From contig CAZFNS010000011.1 in the NCBI GenBank assembly GCA_964520475.1, forward strand, positions 1 through 59,797: DNA of 59,797 nt, read 5' to 3'. This document shows positions 7,579 to 18,705 of the stretch, one piece after another. The position numbers were made by a program, and so were the translations under genes. The notes under the pieces are model-generated. The model did not search any database. It was not told the origin of the DNA and saw only the letters and a program-made list of their open reading frames with translations. Position 1 is the first letter of the stretch. Each line of letters starts with the position of its first letter. The DNA comes from Ruminobacter sp964520475 (GTDB lineage: Bacteria > Pseudomonadota > Gammaproteobacteria > Enterobacterales > Succinivibrionaceae).

Positions 7579-9342
7579 ATGAGAGTTAACGAGGGCGCCC
7601 TGCCTTTAATCATGGGAAATTACGCGAGCAATTTCGGAATAAACCTTTACATGTTCGGGACCAACGCGTACACGGACGGGAACAACATCACCATTCCCCG
7701 GCTCGACACTTCATGCGACGAGGAGATGGAAATGGCTTTCGGCTACGTGGCCCACGAGTGCGGCCACATCCGCTACAGCGATTTCGCGGCGGCCGAAAAG
7801 GCCTGCGCCAAATCGTCCGCTCTGATGAGCCTCTTCAACGCCCTCGAAGACGTGAGGATCGAATATCTGCAGATCAGGAACTGGCCCGGCCTCAAAAGGA
7901 CCTTCAACTTCCTGGTGTCGTCCCTGCAGGACAATCTCTGCAAATACCTGAGAAAAAGCAGGAACACGGCCGGTCTGGTCACGGTGTTTTTCAACTGCAG
8001 CGCGCGGGCCGGCTGCCTGGGGCAGGACACCGCGAAAGGCCTCAGATCCGCCCGGATAAGGATAAACCGCCTCCTCCCGAAATCCCTGGTGGCCGGTCTG
8101 GAAAAGAGGGCGGCCTCGGTCACCGCGTGCCGGAATTCGGACGAGGTCCTGAAATTGTCCGAAGAAATTCTGGACTCGATTCAGAGCGCGCTGGAATCGG
8201 TCAGATCCGCGGCGGGAGCGGGCGGCGGCAAAGAGGGATCCGCCGGGGATCCGGGGCTCGACGCGGTCATTCCGGGACTGTTCAAAAAAGTCGCGCGCCT
8301 TCCCGGGCCCGAAGAATCCGGCGGGGAGGGCGGCCGTCCGGCGGGGGAGGAGGCCGTGTTCGGCAACCTGCTGCGGGCTTTGGAGAAATACGGCAACAAT
8401 TTTTCCGGGAAAGAGCTGCGCAGTCTGAGAAAAGAACTTTTCCGGGTATCCGGGGACGGCTCCTACGACACGGATCTGAACCGGCACAGCCGCGCGGACA
8501 ATATCCCCACGGCCCGCACGGTGATCGAAAAGCGCTCGCTTTCCTCGAAAAACGCGAAGGACATCGGCGCCCTCAACAGCAGGAGCTCGGTTCCCGCGAA
8601 AAATCTCGACCTTTACCGCCGGGTGATAACCGACAACAGCCTCAGGAGCGTCATCGGCAATCTCGTGAGAGGATACGACCGGATCCTCGCCTATCACGGC
8701 GAAAGCGGCAAGAAGGTCGACTGCCGCAAGTTCATGCTGTCGCGGGGCGGCCGGCTGGGCACCGATTTCTTCGTCCGCAAAAAGGAGCGCCGGGCGCTGA
8801 ACACCAGCATTCATCTGCTGGTGGACATCTCCGGCTCGATGAGCCGGAGGTGCGAATCCGACAAGAGCCAGACCCGGGCCGGCGTCGCCAAGCACGCCGC
8901 CCTGTCCCTGGCGGTGGCTCTGGAAGGCATCCGCAACGTCGACAGCCGGGTCGTCTATTTCCCGGGGTGTTTCTGCGAGTATGAGGAGATATACCGCACC
9001 GGGCAGCCGCTCATAGAAAGGGCGACCTATTTCGATCTGAACCCGCGGGGCAGCACGCCGCTCGCGCAGAGCCTGATGTACTCGCTCAACTGCATGCCTC
9101 ACCGCGACCGGTATCACCGCAACGTGATCATAGTCATCACCGACGGGGAGCCGGACAATTACCAGTTTGCCCGCGAAATGCTCGAACGGGCGGAAAACGA
9201 GGGCGTGGAGGTCTACGCCGTGAGAATTTCCCCCGACGCCGGAAGCAGGCTGAACCTGTTCAAAAACAGCTACGACATCGGCGACGCCGGCCAGCTTCCC
9301 GATGCGCTGATCAAACTGCTCGGCGACCGCGTCTTTTGCTGA
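7579..9342 (+). CDS. CobT-like protein: HExxH metallopeptidase-type N-terminus plus VWA domain
   Basis: 587 residues from the ATG at 7579, which has GGAG seven bases upstream; longer in-frame starts back to 7468 lack a ribosome site. The N-terminal part has AYTDGNNITIPRL followed by HECGHIRYSDF, with H59-E60-x-x-H63 as a zinc-type motif; this arrangement is typical of CobT-related proteins that precede a VWA module. A charged Gly/Glu/Pro-rich linker (~210-270) follows. The C-terminal VWA domain has a complete MIDAS: DISGS at 416-420, the Thr in NPRGSTPLAQS, and the Asp in VITDGEPDN. CobT/VWA proteins normally work with a MoxR or CobS-type AAA+ ATPase, but none is adjacent, and no cobalamin genes are seen. 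The substrate is unknown. The long gap upstream holds a palindrome and promoter-like sequences. Confidence 0.75.
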   Translation: MRVNEGALPLIMGNYASNFGINLYMFGTNAYTDGNNITIPRLDTSCDEEMEMAFGYVAHECGHIRYSDFAAAEKACAKSSALMSLFNALEDVRIEYLQIRNWPGLKRTFNFLVSSLQDNLCKYLRKSRNTAGLVTVFFNCSARAGCLGQDTAKGLRSARIRINRLLPKSLVAGLEKRAASVTACRNSDEVLKLSEEILDSIQSALESVRSAAGAGGGKEGSAGDPGLDAVIPGLFKKVARLPGPEESGGEGGRPAGEEAVFGNLLRALEKYGNNFSGKELRSLRKELFRVSGDGSYDTDLNRHSRADNIPTARTVIEKRSLSSKNAKDIGALNSRSSVPAKNLDLYRRVITDNSLRSVIGNLVRGYDRILAYHGESGKKVDCRKFMLSRGGRLGTDFFVRKKERRALNTSIHLLVDISGSMSRRCESDKSQTRAGVAKHAALSLAVALEGIRNVDSRVVYFPGCFCEYEEIYRTGQPLIERATYFDLNPRGSTPLAQSLMYSLNCMPHRDRYHRNVIIVITDGEPDNYQFAREMLERAENEGVEVYAVRISPDAGSRLNLFKNSYDIGDAGQLPDALIKLLGDRVFC

Positions 9343-9907
9343 GAGAAAGCCGTCCCGGGCCGGAAGACGTCGGAAGAACGGATCGAACGGCGGGACGGGT
9401 TCGCCGCGCCGGCGGACGCCGGCGGTAACCCCGATCGCGCCGTGCCGCGTTTTACGGACGGGTCCGGCGGGACGGGAATTTCTTCCGTCCCGCCGATTCG
9501 CCGTCCCGAATTTACGCCGCCGAAGACGGCGCTTGCGGATACGGCACGACGAACGGGGAAAAATATCGGGAAAGCCGCCGCCGTAACGACAAAATAGCGG
9601 GGAGAGCGATCTTCGGCCGCGCGTCCGGAGGAGAAGCGGCGCGACGGGTAACCGGGGCGGACGTCCCGCCTTTTTCCAAGCTTATTTTTCGGGTGCCGCA
9701 CCGGTACTTTTTAATTACGTATATTTATTATATGTAACATGAAACCGAAACGGCATTCCGGTGAATTTTAAAAATCATATAAAAATATAAATTTTCAATA
9801 TTACGGCGGCGCGGGCCTGCGATAAAACGAATAATCGAGGCGGCGGGCGCGCAAAAAAATCCCCCGGCCGGGGGGCCGGGGGATCGCGTGACTCTTAAGG
9901 AACCGGA
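9343..9907. other. Intergenic region between the CobT-like gene and gapA
   Basis: No convincing gene. It holds a strong GC hairpin with 11-base arms (9465-9475 and 9485-9495) but no T-run, an AT-rich patch around 9710-9830, and the gapA terminator at its right end. The minus ORF 9270-9701 is Arg/Ser/Pro-rich and overlaps the end of the upstream gene, so it is treated as noise. Confidence 0.6.
9853..9884 (-). terminator. Intrinsic terminator of gapA
   Basis: On the minus strand an 11-base stem (arms 9874-9884 and 9859-9869) is followed by seven Ts. Confidence 0.92.
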
Positions 9908-10921
9908 TTAGCCGTTAACCTTCTTCATGTGAACGATTAACTCGAGAACCTTGTTGGAGTAGCCGATTTCGTTGTCGTACCAGGAAACGACCTTGACGAA
10001 GGTGTCGGTTAAGGCGATACCGGCCTTGGCGTCGAAGATGGAGGTGAGCGGGCAGCCCAGGAAGTCGGAGGATACGACCGCCTCGTCGGTGAAGCCCAGA
10101 ACGCCCTTTAACTCGCCCTCGGAAGCCTCTTTCATGGCGGCGACGATTTCGTCGTACTTGGCGGGCTTGGCGAGGTTAACGGTCAGGTCTACGACCGAAA
10201 CGTCGAGGGTCGGAACGCGCATCGACATGCCGGTCAGCTTGCCGTTCAGCTCGGGGATGACCTTGCCCACGGCCTTGGCGGCGCCGGTGGAGGACGGGAT
10301 GATGTTGCCCGCGGCGGCGCGGCCGCCTCTCCAGTCCTTCATCGACGGGCCGTCGACGGTCTTCTGGGTGGCGGTGGTGGAGTGAACGGTGGTCATCAGA
10401 CCTTCCTTGATGCCCCACTTGTCATTCAGAACCTTGGCGATGGGGGCGAGACAGTTGGTGGTGCAGGAAGCGTTGGAAACGAACTGGGTGCCCTTGACGT
10501 ACTTGTCGAAGTTAACGCCGCAGACGAACATCGGGGTGTCGTCCTTCGAGGGGGCGGACATGACGACGTACTTGGCGCCCGCGTTGAGGTGGGCCTGGGC
10601 CTTCTCCTTGGTCAGGAAGATACCGGTGGACTCTACGACGTACTCGGCGCCTACTTCGTCCCACTTCAGGTTGTTGGGGTCCTTCTCGGCGGTGACGCGA
10701 ACCTTTTTGCCGTTAACGATCAGCTGGCTGTTGGCGACGTCAGCTTCGATGGTGCCGTCGAACTGGCCGTGCATGGTGTCGAACTTCAGCATGTAAGCCA
10801 GGTAGTCGACCGGGCAGAGGTCATTGATGCCTACGATTTCGACATCGTCGCGAGTCTGGGCGGCGCGGAAAACGAAACGGCCGATGCGGCCAAAACCGTT
10901 AATACCAACTTTGATAGTCAT
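9908..10921 (-). CDS. gapA: Glyceraldehyde-3-phosphate dehydrogenase, type I
   Basis: 337 residues. It oxidises glyceraldehyde-3-phosphate to 1,3-bisphosphoglycerate with NAD+. The N-terminal Rossmann motif is GINGFGRIGR, the catalytic Cys lies in SNASCTTNCLAP, and the family features HSTTATQKTVDGPS, RGGRAAAGNIIPSSTGAAKA and the closing SWYDNEIGYSNKV are all present. The acidic residue after the NAD-binding region (GINDL) fits NAD preference. Its codon choice is biased, as expected for a highly expressed glycolytic gene. It stands alone with a near-consensus promoter about 100 bases upstream of the start and a strong terminator. Confidence 0.98.
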   Translation of the reverse strand: MTIKVGINGFGRIGRFVFRAAQTRDDVEIVGINDLCPVDYLAYMLKFDTMHGQFDGTIEADVANSQLIVNGKKVRVTAEKDPNNLKWDEVGAEYVVESTGIFLTKEKAQAHLNAGAKYVVMSAPSKDDTPMFVCGVNFDKYVKGTQFVSNASCTTNCLAPIAKVLNDKWGIKEGLMTTVHSTTATQKTVDGPSMKDWRGGRAAAGNIIPSSTGAAKAVGKVIPELNGKLTGMSMRVPTLDVSVVDLTVNLAKPAKYDEIVAAMKEASEGELKGVLGFTDEAVVSSDFLGCPLTSIFDAKAGIALTDTFVKVVSWYDNEIGYSNKVLELIVHMKKVNG

Positions 10922-11028
10922 ATGATTGTACCTAATGTGATTGATGGAACATACATGACGGAACCGCGCTCCTTGCGGACGCGCGGCGCTGTCACGGCAG
11001 ACAAAAGCTTTCGCTCGATATTGTAAAA

Positions 11029-11057
11029 ATTATAGTGTAATAATCGCCGTTTCTCAA
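11029..11057 (-). promoter_or_regulatory. gapA promoter
   Basis: Minus strand: TTGAGA (11057-11052), 17 bases, perfect TATAAT (11034-11029). Transcription would start near 11022. Confidence 0.85.
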
Positions 11058-11600
11058 CTTCGGAATGGCCGTTTTAAAGGGCATTATGAAAATCTGTGAG
11101 GAATTTGGCATAAGACCCGCGCGGCGTTTCGCGCGGAAGTTTCCGCGCGGGGGGAGGGGGGATCGCGGGGCGCGTCCCCGGCCCGCGGGAGCGGCCGCGG
11201 CGGCGCGGCCGGGCGGTTCCCGGCCCGGTGCGAAGCATTTCACACTTTTAAAAGAAAAAAGCGGGCGGGCGCCGCGTTCCCCTGCCCGGGACGGCGGATC
11301 CGCCCGTCCGCGGCGGTATTTTCGGGGCCGATAACGATCTAAGCTATTTCTATAGAATATTCATATTTTTTTATGATTATAACCTACATGACGGAGGCCG
11401 AATCCGGCCGGAACCGGCGATTTGCCGGGTATCGTTTATAAACGGACGGAATATTTATACGCATTTCGATTAGAAAAATTCATGACTAATTTATAATAAA
11501 TATCAAAATTGGACTAACATTTTTTTACATTTCTGATAGAATGAAAAAATACCTTCAATCAACATCCGACAACCGTTTTACCTGGGGAAAAGTTACCACT
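11058..11600. other. Intergenic region between gapA and malQ
   Basis: A GC-rich half (11110-11330) with several self-complementary stretches, such as nine-base arms at 11130-11138 and 11141-11149, is followed by an AT-rich half. A perfect TATAAT at 11492-11497 is the best malQ -10 candidate; its -35 is poor. No MalT-type box was recognised. The plus ORF at 11065-11334 is Arg/Gly/Pro-rich and looks spurious. Confidence 0.5.
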
Positions 11601-13799
11601 ATGCCAAATCTAACTGAACAAATAGCCGAGTTCCGCGGCATCGCCAGCGAGTATATCGACGCGAGCGGCAAGAAGGTCGTGATTGCCGACGAATGCAAGA
11701 TCCAATGCCTTAAGGCTCTCGGTTACAACGTCGACGACAGCGAGGCGATGGCCGCGCAGTTCAACAGCGAACAGGACAAACTGTTTGTCGGCGGAACCGA
11801 TCCGGTGTTCGTCACCAACGAGAACAACGCCATCGAGATCACCCTCAGACTCACCGACGGCGAGATCAACGGCGAGATCGAGTACTACATCGTTCAGGAA
11901 AACGGCGTCAAGTGCCAGGGCAAGTTCTCCGCCGACGCGGGGACGAAAGGCGCCTCGCGCGTCGTGAACGGCGTCGCCTACGCCGAGTACAAAACCAACC
12001 TCATCGTGGCTCTGCCCCTGGGCTACCACGACATCACCTTCAAGACGAACGCCCGGACCTTCGAGCCCATGCGGCTCATCATCACCCCGCGCTCGTGCTA
12101 CAAGCCGCCGGAAATCCAGAACGGCGTCAAGGTGTGGGGGCCGAGCGTGCAGCTTTACGCCCTGAGATCCGAGAAGAACTGGGGCATCGGCGATTTCGGC
12201 GACCTCAAGGATCTGATCGAGAAGCTCGCCGAGAACGGCGCCGGCTTCGTGGGCGTGAACCCGATCCACGCCGCCTATCCCGCGAACCCCGAGTCGGCCA
12301 GCCCGTACAGCCCCTCGTCGCGCCGGTGGCTCAACGTCATCTACGTCAACCCCGAGAACACCTTCGAGTTCAAGAACAACGAGGGCGTCCAGGCCTACGT
12401 CCGCTCCCCGGACTTCCAGCGCAAGCTCGAGGAGCTGCGCGCCCAGGACTACGTCAACTACGCCGGGGTCATGAAGCTTAAGCTGGAGGTTCTGCACCGG
12501 CTGTTCGACGAGCAGAAGTCGCTGTTCGACAACCGCACCATCCGCGGCAAGGCCTACGCCAAGTTCAAGGAAAACGGCGGCGATTCCCTCAGGGCCATGG
12601 CTTCCTACGACGCGCTGATGGCCTACTTCTACGAAAGGGGCGAGAACGCGTGGGGCTGGCCGGTATGGCGCGACGGCTACCGCAAGTACAGCGACGGCGT
12701 CGCCAGGGAGTGGATTAACCTGCACGAAAACGACGTCGAGTTCTACATGTACCTGCAGTTCCTCGCCGACGAGCAGCTCGAGGCCGCCCATCAGGCCGCC
12801 AGGGACGGCAAGATGGCCGTGGGCATCTACCGCGACCTCGCCGTGGGCGTGTCCGAAGGCTCCGAGGAGATCTGGGCCAACGGCGCGCTTTACTGCGTGA
12901 AGGCCTCCGTGGGCGCTCCCCCGGACCCGCTCGGCCCCCTCGGCCAGAACTGGGGACTGCCCCCGATGGATCCGCAGAAGCTCCTCGAGAACCGCTACCA
13001 GCCGATCGTCGATCTGTTCCGGTCGAACATGCAGCACTGCGGCTCGCTGCGCATCGATCACGCGATGTCGCTGCTCCGCCTGTGGTGGGTTCCGCCCGGA
13101 GTTTCCGCCAAGATGGGCGTTTACGTGTACTACAAGGTGCACGACCTCGTCGGCATCCTCGCCCTCGAGTCCCAGCGCAACCGGTGCCTGATCATCGGCG
13201 AGGACCTCGGCACCGTCCCGAAGGAAATGAAGACGATCCTCCGCGACGCCGGCATCCACTCGTACAAGATTTTCTTCTGGGAAAAGAGCGAGACCGACGG
13301 CGGCTTCATCTCGCCGAGGGATTACGTCGCCCAGGCCATGAGCGCCCTGTCGACCCACGACATGCCGACCATCGAGGGCTGGTGGAGCCACGCCGACCTT
13401 ACCCTCGGCCGGGAGCTGGGGCTTTACGACGACGCGGCCGTCCAGTCCATCGGCGGCGCCCGCACCGTCGACCAGCAGCGGATCCTGGACAGCATGCACT
13501 GGCACGGGGTGATCTCCGACCGGGTTTCCCGCGACGCGCGCAACTGCCCCATGAGCAAGGAGCTGCGCGACGGCATGCAGATCCACATGTGCCTCGGCAA
13601 CTGCGCCCTGTTCAGCACCCAGATTGAGGACTGGCTGGGCATGGACAAGCCGGTGAACGTCCCGGGCACCTCCAACGAGTACCCGAACTGGAGAAGGAAG
13701 ATCAGCAAGAACCTGAGCGAAATCTTCGCCAACCGCGAAATCAAGGCTCTGCTGAAGAAGATGACCGAGGCGCGCGCCAAGGCGAGCTCCGGATCGTAA
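11601..13799 (+). CDS. malQ: 4-alpha-glucanotransferase (amylomaltase)
   Basis: GH77 disproportionating enzyme that moves maltodextrin segments and releases glucose in the cytoplasm. From the ATG at 11601 the protein has 732 residues and its start (MPNLTEQIAEFRGIASEYIDASGKK) lines up with E. coli MalQ; an in-frame ATG at 11541 would add 20 residues. After an N-terminal beta region, the GH77 barrel begins at VQLYALRSEKNWGIGDFGDL. Catalytic signatures are SLRIDHAMSLLRLWWVP (nucleophile Asp), LIIGEDLGTVP (acid/base Glu) and STHDMPTIEGWW. It stands upstream of glgB and glgX but has its own terminator, so the three are neighbours rather than one transcript. Confidence 0.95.
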   Translation: MPNLTEQIAEFRGIASEYIDASGKKVVIADECKIQCLKALGYNVDDSEAMAAQFNSEQDKLFVGGTDPVFVTNENNAIEITLRLTDGEINGEIEYYIVQENGVKCQGKFSADAGTKGASRVVNGVAYAEYKTNLIVALPLGYHDITFKTNARTFEPMRLIITPRSCYKPPEIQNGVKVWGPSVQLYALRSEKNWGIGDFGDLKDLIEKLAENGAGFVGVNPIHAAYPANPESASPYSPSSRRWLNVIYVNPENTFEFKNNEGVQAYVRSPDFQRKLEELRAQDYVNYAGVMKLKLEVLHRLFDEQKSLFDNRTIRGKAYAKFKENGGDSLRAMASYDALMAYFYERGENAWGWPVWRDGYRKYSDGVAREWINLHENDVEFYMYLQFLADEQLEAAHQAARDGKMAVGIYRDLAVGVSEGSEEIWANGALYCVKASVGAPPDPLGPLGQNWGLPPMDPQKLLENRYQPIVDLFRSNMQHCGSLRIDHAMSLLRLWWVPPGVSAKMGVYVYYKVHDLVGILALESQRNRCLIIGEDLGTVPKEMKTILRDAGIHSYKIFFWEKSETDGGFISPRDYVAQAMSALSTHDMPTIEGWWSHADLTLGRELGLYDDAAVQSIGGARTVDQQRILDSMHWHGVISDRVSRDARNCPMSKELRDGMQIHMCLGNCALFSTQIEDWLGMDKPVNVPGTSNEYPNWRRKISKNLSEIFANREIKALLKKMTEARAKASSGS

Positions 13800-13824
13800 T
13801 CCTTATTTTACCGTTATAAAAACG

Positions 13825-13857
13825 AGACGGGCCTTTCGCGGGGCCCGTCTTTTTTTT
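13825..13857 (+). terminator. Intrinsic terminator after malQ
   Basis: Nine-base stem AGACGGGCC / GGCCCGTCT (13825-13833, 13842-13850) with an eight-T tail. Confidence 0.9.
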
Positions 13858-13943
13858 CCCCGCCCCGCGCCCGCGGGCCCGCGCCCCGCGCGGGGCGCGG
13901 CGTTTTCGGCGGCCGGATCCGCAAATTAAATGATCTATACAAC

Positions 13944-13990
13944 ATTATTACATTGCCGTTAAGATAAATCGGGGCAAATAATGTAATAAT
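13944..13990. repeat. Inverted repeat upstream of glgB
   Basis: Perfect 11-base arms ATTATTACATT (13944-13954) and AATGTAATAAT (13980-13990) enclose 25 bases; the match continues inward as GCC/GGC with a four-base bulge. It lies about 140 bases before glgB in an AT-rich patch and has no T-run, so an operator or structured leader is more likely than a terminator. Confidence 0.6.
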
Positions 13991-14129
13991 CTTTACCATG
14001 GCAATCTGTTATTTTGCATGATGTCCTGTCGCGGCGCGGGCGCGGAAACGGCGCTTTCCGGCGATCCGCCGCGAACGGTCGTGTAAGATGATTTTTCGTT
14101 AAGCTTGGCTATATTAAAAGGAACGTTTA

Positions 14130-16319
14130 ATGCTCATTGATGATTTAAATAATGCCAGTCTGGCAAAACCCTTCGAGACTTTCGGCCTGCAGAAGAACGC
14201 CGAAGGCAACCGGGGTTATCTTCTGAGAACGTGGCTGCCTGGTGCTATTTCTGTAGATGTAAAATCAATAGATGGCAAGCAGAAACTCGGGACCATGAAC
14301 AAGGTCGAGGAGGACGGCCTCTTCGAGCTCAACTTCCCCGAGGCCGACAAGGAGTTCAACTACCTGTTCGAAGTTCAGTACCAGGACTCGAACGTCACGG
14401 TTATCGACCCCTACCAGTTCCGCGACCAGGCTTACGCGGGTCTTTCCACCATGCGCAACGACGCGGCCAATCTCTACCGCACCATGGGCGCCCACCTCAC
14501 GGAAGTCGAGGTCGACGGCGTCAAGGTCAGGGGCGTGCGCTTCGCCGTATACGCCCCCTCGGCGAGCAACGTGAGCGTCATCGGCGACTTCAACTTCTGG
14601 GACGGACGCCGTCATCCCATGCAGAGGAGCCTGATGGGCGAGTGGGTTCTGTTCGTTCCGGGCATCCAGGAAGGCGAGCGCTACAAGTACGAACTCAAGG
14701 ATCCGCTCGGCAACCGCCTGCCGCACAAGTCCGACCCGGTGGGTTTCTACGCCGAGCAGTATCCTTCCTTCGCCTCCGTGGTTTACGACCAGTTCAAGTA
14801 CCAGTGGCACGACGGCGACTGGGTCAAGAGCCAGCTCAACGACAAGCTCAAGCAGGCCATCAGCATCTACGAGGTGCACTTCGCCTCGTGGCGCCGGCAC
14901 GAGAACGGCGACAGCCTGAGCTACCGGGAGATGGCGGATCAGCTCATCCCCTACGTCAAGGAGATGGGCTACACCCACGTCGAGCTGCTGCCGATCATGG
15001 AGCACCCGTTCTCCGGGTCCTGGGGCTACCAGCCGGTGGGCCTCTTCTCCCCGACCAGCCGCTTCGGCACCGCCGACGACTTCAAGTATTTCGTGGACCG
15101 CTGCCACCAGAGCGGCATCGGCGTCATCCTCGACTGGGTTCCCGCGCACTTCCCCTCGGACTCGCACGGTCTCGCCCGCTTCGACGGCACCCCGCTTTAC
15201 GAGTATGAGGATCCGCGCAGAGGATGGCATCCCGACTGGAATTCCTTCATCTACGACTTCGGCCGCGACACCGTCAGACAGTTCCTGGTCGCGAGCGCGC
15301 TGATCTGGCTCGAGTACTACCACGTCGACGGCCTGCGCGTGGACGCGGTGGCTTCGATGCTGTACTGGGACTACTCCCGCAAGGCCGGCGAGTGGGTGCC
15401 CAACGTCGACGGCGGCAACCACAACTACGAGGCCATCAGCCTGCTCAGATGGTTCAACGAGGAGGTCTACAAGAACTACCCGCAGTGCATGACCATCGCC
15501 GAGGAATCGACGGCGTTCGCCGGCGTCTCCCGTCCCACCTACACGGGCGGACTGGGCTTCGGCTTCAAGTGGAACATGGGCTGGATGCACGACACCCTCG
15601 AGTACATGAAGAAGGATCCCATTTACAGGAAGTACCACCACAGCGAGATGACCTTCTCCATGATTTACGCCTACGACGAGAACTTCATCCTGTCGATTTC
15701 GCACGACGAGGTGGTTCACGGCAAGCTCTCCCTGCTCTACAAGATGCCGGGCGACGAGTGGCAGCAGGCCGCCAACCTCAGGGCCTACATGGGCTACATG
15801 TACGCGCACCCGGGCAAGAAGCTCAACTTCATGGGCAGCGAGTTCGCCCAGTCGGCCGAGTGGAACCACGACAGCCAGCTCCAGTGGTGGCTGCTGCAGT
15901 TCGACAAGCACAAAGGGCAGAAGAAGCTGATCCAGGATCTGAACGCCATGTACAAGGCCGAGCCGGCGCTGTACGAGGCCGACTACGACAAGACCTGCGG
16001 CTTCTCCTGGCTGGACCACAGCGACTACCAGAACAGCATCTTCGCCATGATGCGCCGCGACGCCAACGGCGAGAACGCGGTCATCGCCGTGAGCAACTTC
16101 ACCCCGACCACCCATGAGGAGTACCGTCTGGGCGTGCCGGTTCCGGGCAAGTACAAGGTCATCCTGAACTCGGACGACAAGAAGTACTGGGGCAGCGGCT
16201 ACGACATCGGCGGCGAAGTGTTCGAGGCCACGGACACCTCGTGGCACGGCCAGTACCATTCGATCGTGCTGAATCTGCCGCCGCTGGCCACCGTGTTCAT
16301 CAAGCGCGTGGGAGATTGA
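14130..16319 (+). CDS. glgB: 1,4-alpha-glucan branching enzyme
   Basis: GH13 enzyme that makes alpha-1,6 branches in glycogen. The 729 residues match the 728 of E. coli GlgB. An N1 domain (~1-120) precedes the CBM48 module (GDFNFWDGRRHPM) and the catalytic barrel from ISIYEVHFASWRRH. The nucleophile is D405 in DGLRVDAVASM and the acid/base is E458 in IAEESTAF, the same numbering as E. coli; the third acid lies in SHDEVVHGK. The start has AAAGGA upstream. glgX starts only eight bases after the stop, so the two form an operon. No glgC, glgA or glgP is in the window. Confidence 0.97.
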   Translation: MLIDDLNNASLAKPFETFGLQKNAEGNRGYLLRTWLPGAISVDVKSIDGKQKLGTMNKVEEDGLFELNFPEADKEFNYLFEVQYQDSNVTVIDPYQFRDQAYAGLSTMRNDAANLYRTMGAHLTEVEVDGVKVRGVRFAVYAPSASNVSVIGDFNFWDGRRHPMQRSLMGEWVLFVPGIQEGERYKYELKDPLGNRLPHKSDPVGFYAEQYPSFASVVYDQFKYQWHDGDWVKSQLNDKLKQAISIYEVHFASWRRHENGDSLSYREMADQLIPYVKEMGYTHVELLPIMEHPFSGSWGYQPVGLFSPTSRFGTADDFKYFVDRCHQSGIGVILDWVPAHFPSDSHGLARFDGTPLYEYEDPRRGWHPDWNSFIYDFGRDTVRQFLVASALIWLEYYHVDGLRVDAVASMLYWDYSRKAGEWVPNVDGGNHNYEAISLLRWFNEEVYKNYPQCMTIAEESTAFAGVSRPTYTGGLGFGFKWNMGWMHDTLEYMKKDPIYRKYHHSEMTFSMIYAYDENFILSISHDEVVHGKLSLLYKMPGDEWQQAANLRAYMGYMYAHPGKKLNFMGSEFAQSAEWNHDSQLQWWLLQFDKHKGQKKLIQDLNAMYKAEPALYEADYDKTCGFSWLDHSDYQNSIFAMMRRDANGENAVIAVSNFTPTTHEEYRLGVPVPGKYKVILNSDDKKYWGSGYDIGGEVFEATDTSWHGQYHSIVLNLPPLATVFIKRVGD

Positions 16320-16326
16320 GCTACAG

Positions 16327-18615
<2,289 letters not shown>

Positions 18616-18641
18616 GATCCGTCCCGCGCCGGCCGCAAGAT

Positions 18642-18676
18642 AAAAAAAACCGCCCTCCCGGGCGGTTTTTTTTTTC
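18642..18676. terminator. Bidirectional terminator between glgX and sppA
   Basis: CCGCCC-TCCC-GGGCGG stem (18650-18665) flanked by an A-run on the left and an 11-T run on the right, so it can serve both convergent genes. Confidence 0.92.
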
Positions 18677-18705
18677 GTGAGGGCGCCGGCCGGGCGCCCC
18701 GTCCG

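Noticed and set aside
9270..9701. A 143-codon minus-strand ORF
   Set aside because: It overlaps the end of the CobT-like gene antisense and has no family features.
11065..11334. An 89-codon plus-strand ORF between gapA and malQ
   Set aside because: It is Arg/Gly/Pro-rich, has no ribosome site and lies in self-complementary GC-rich DNA.
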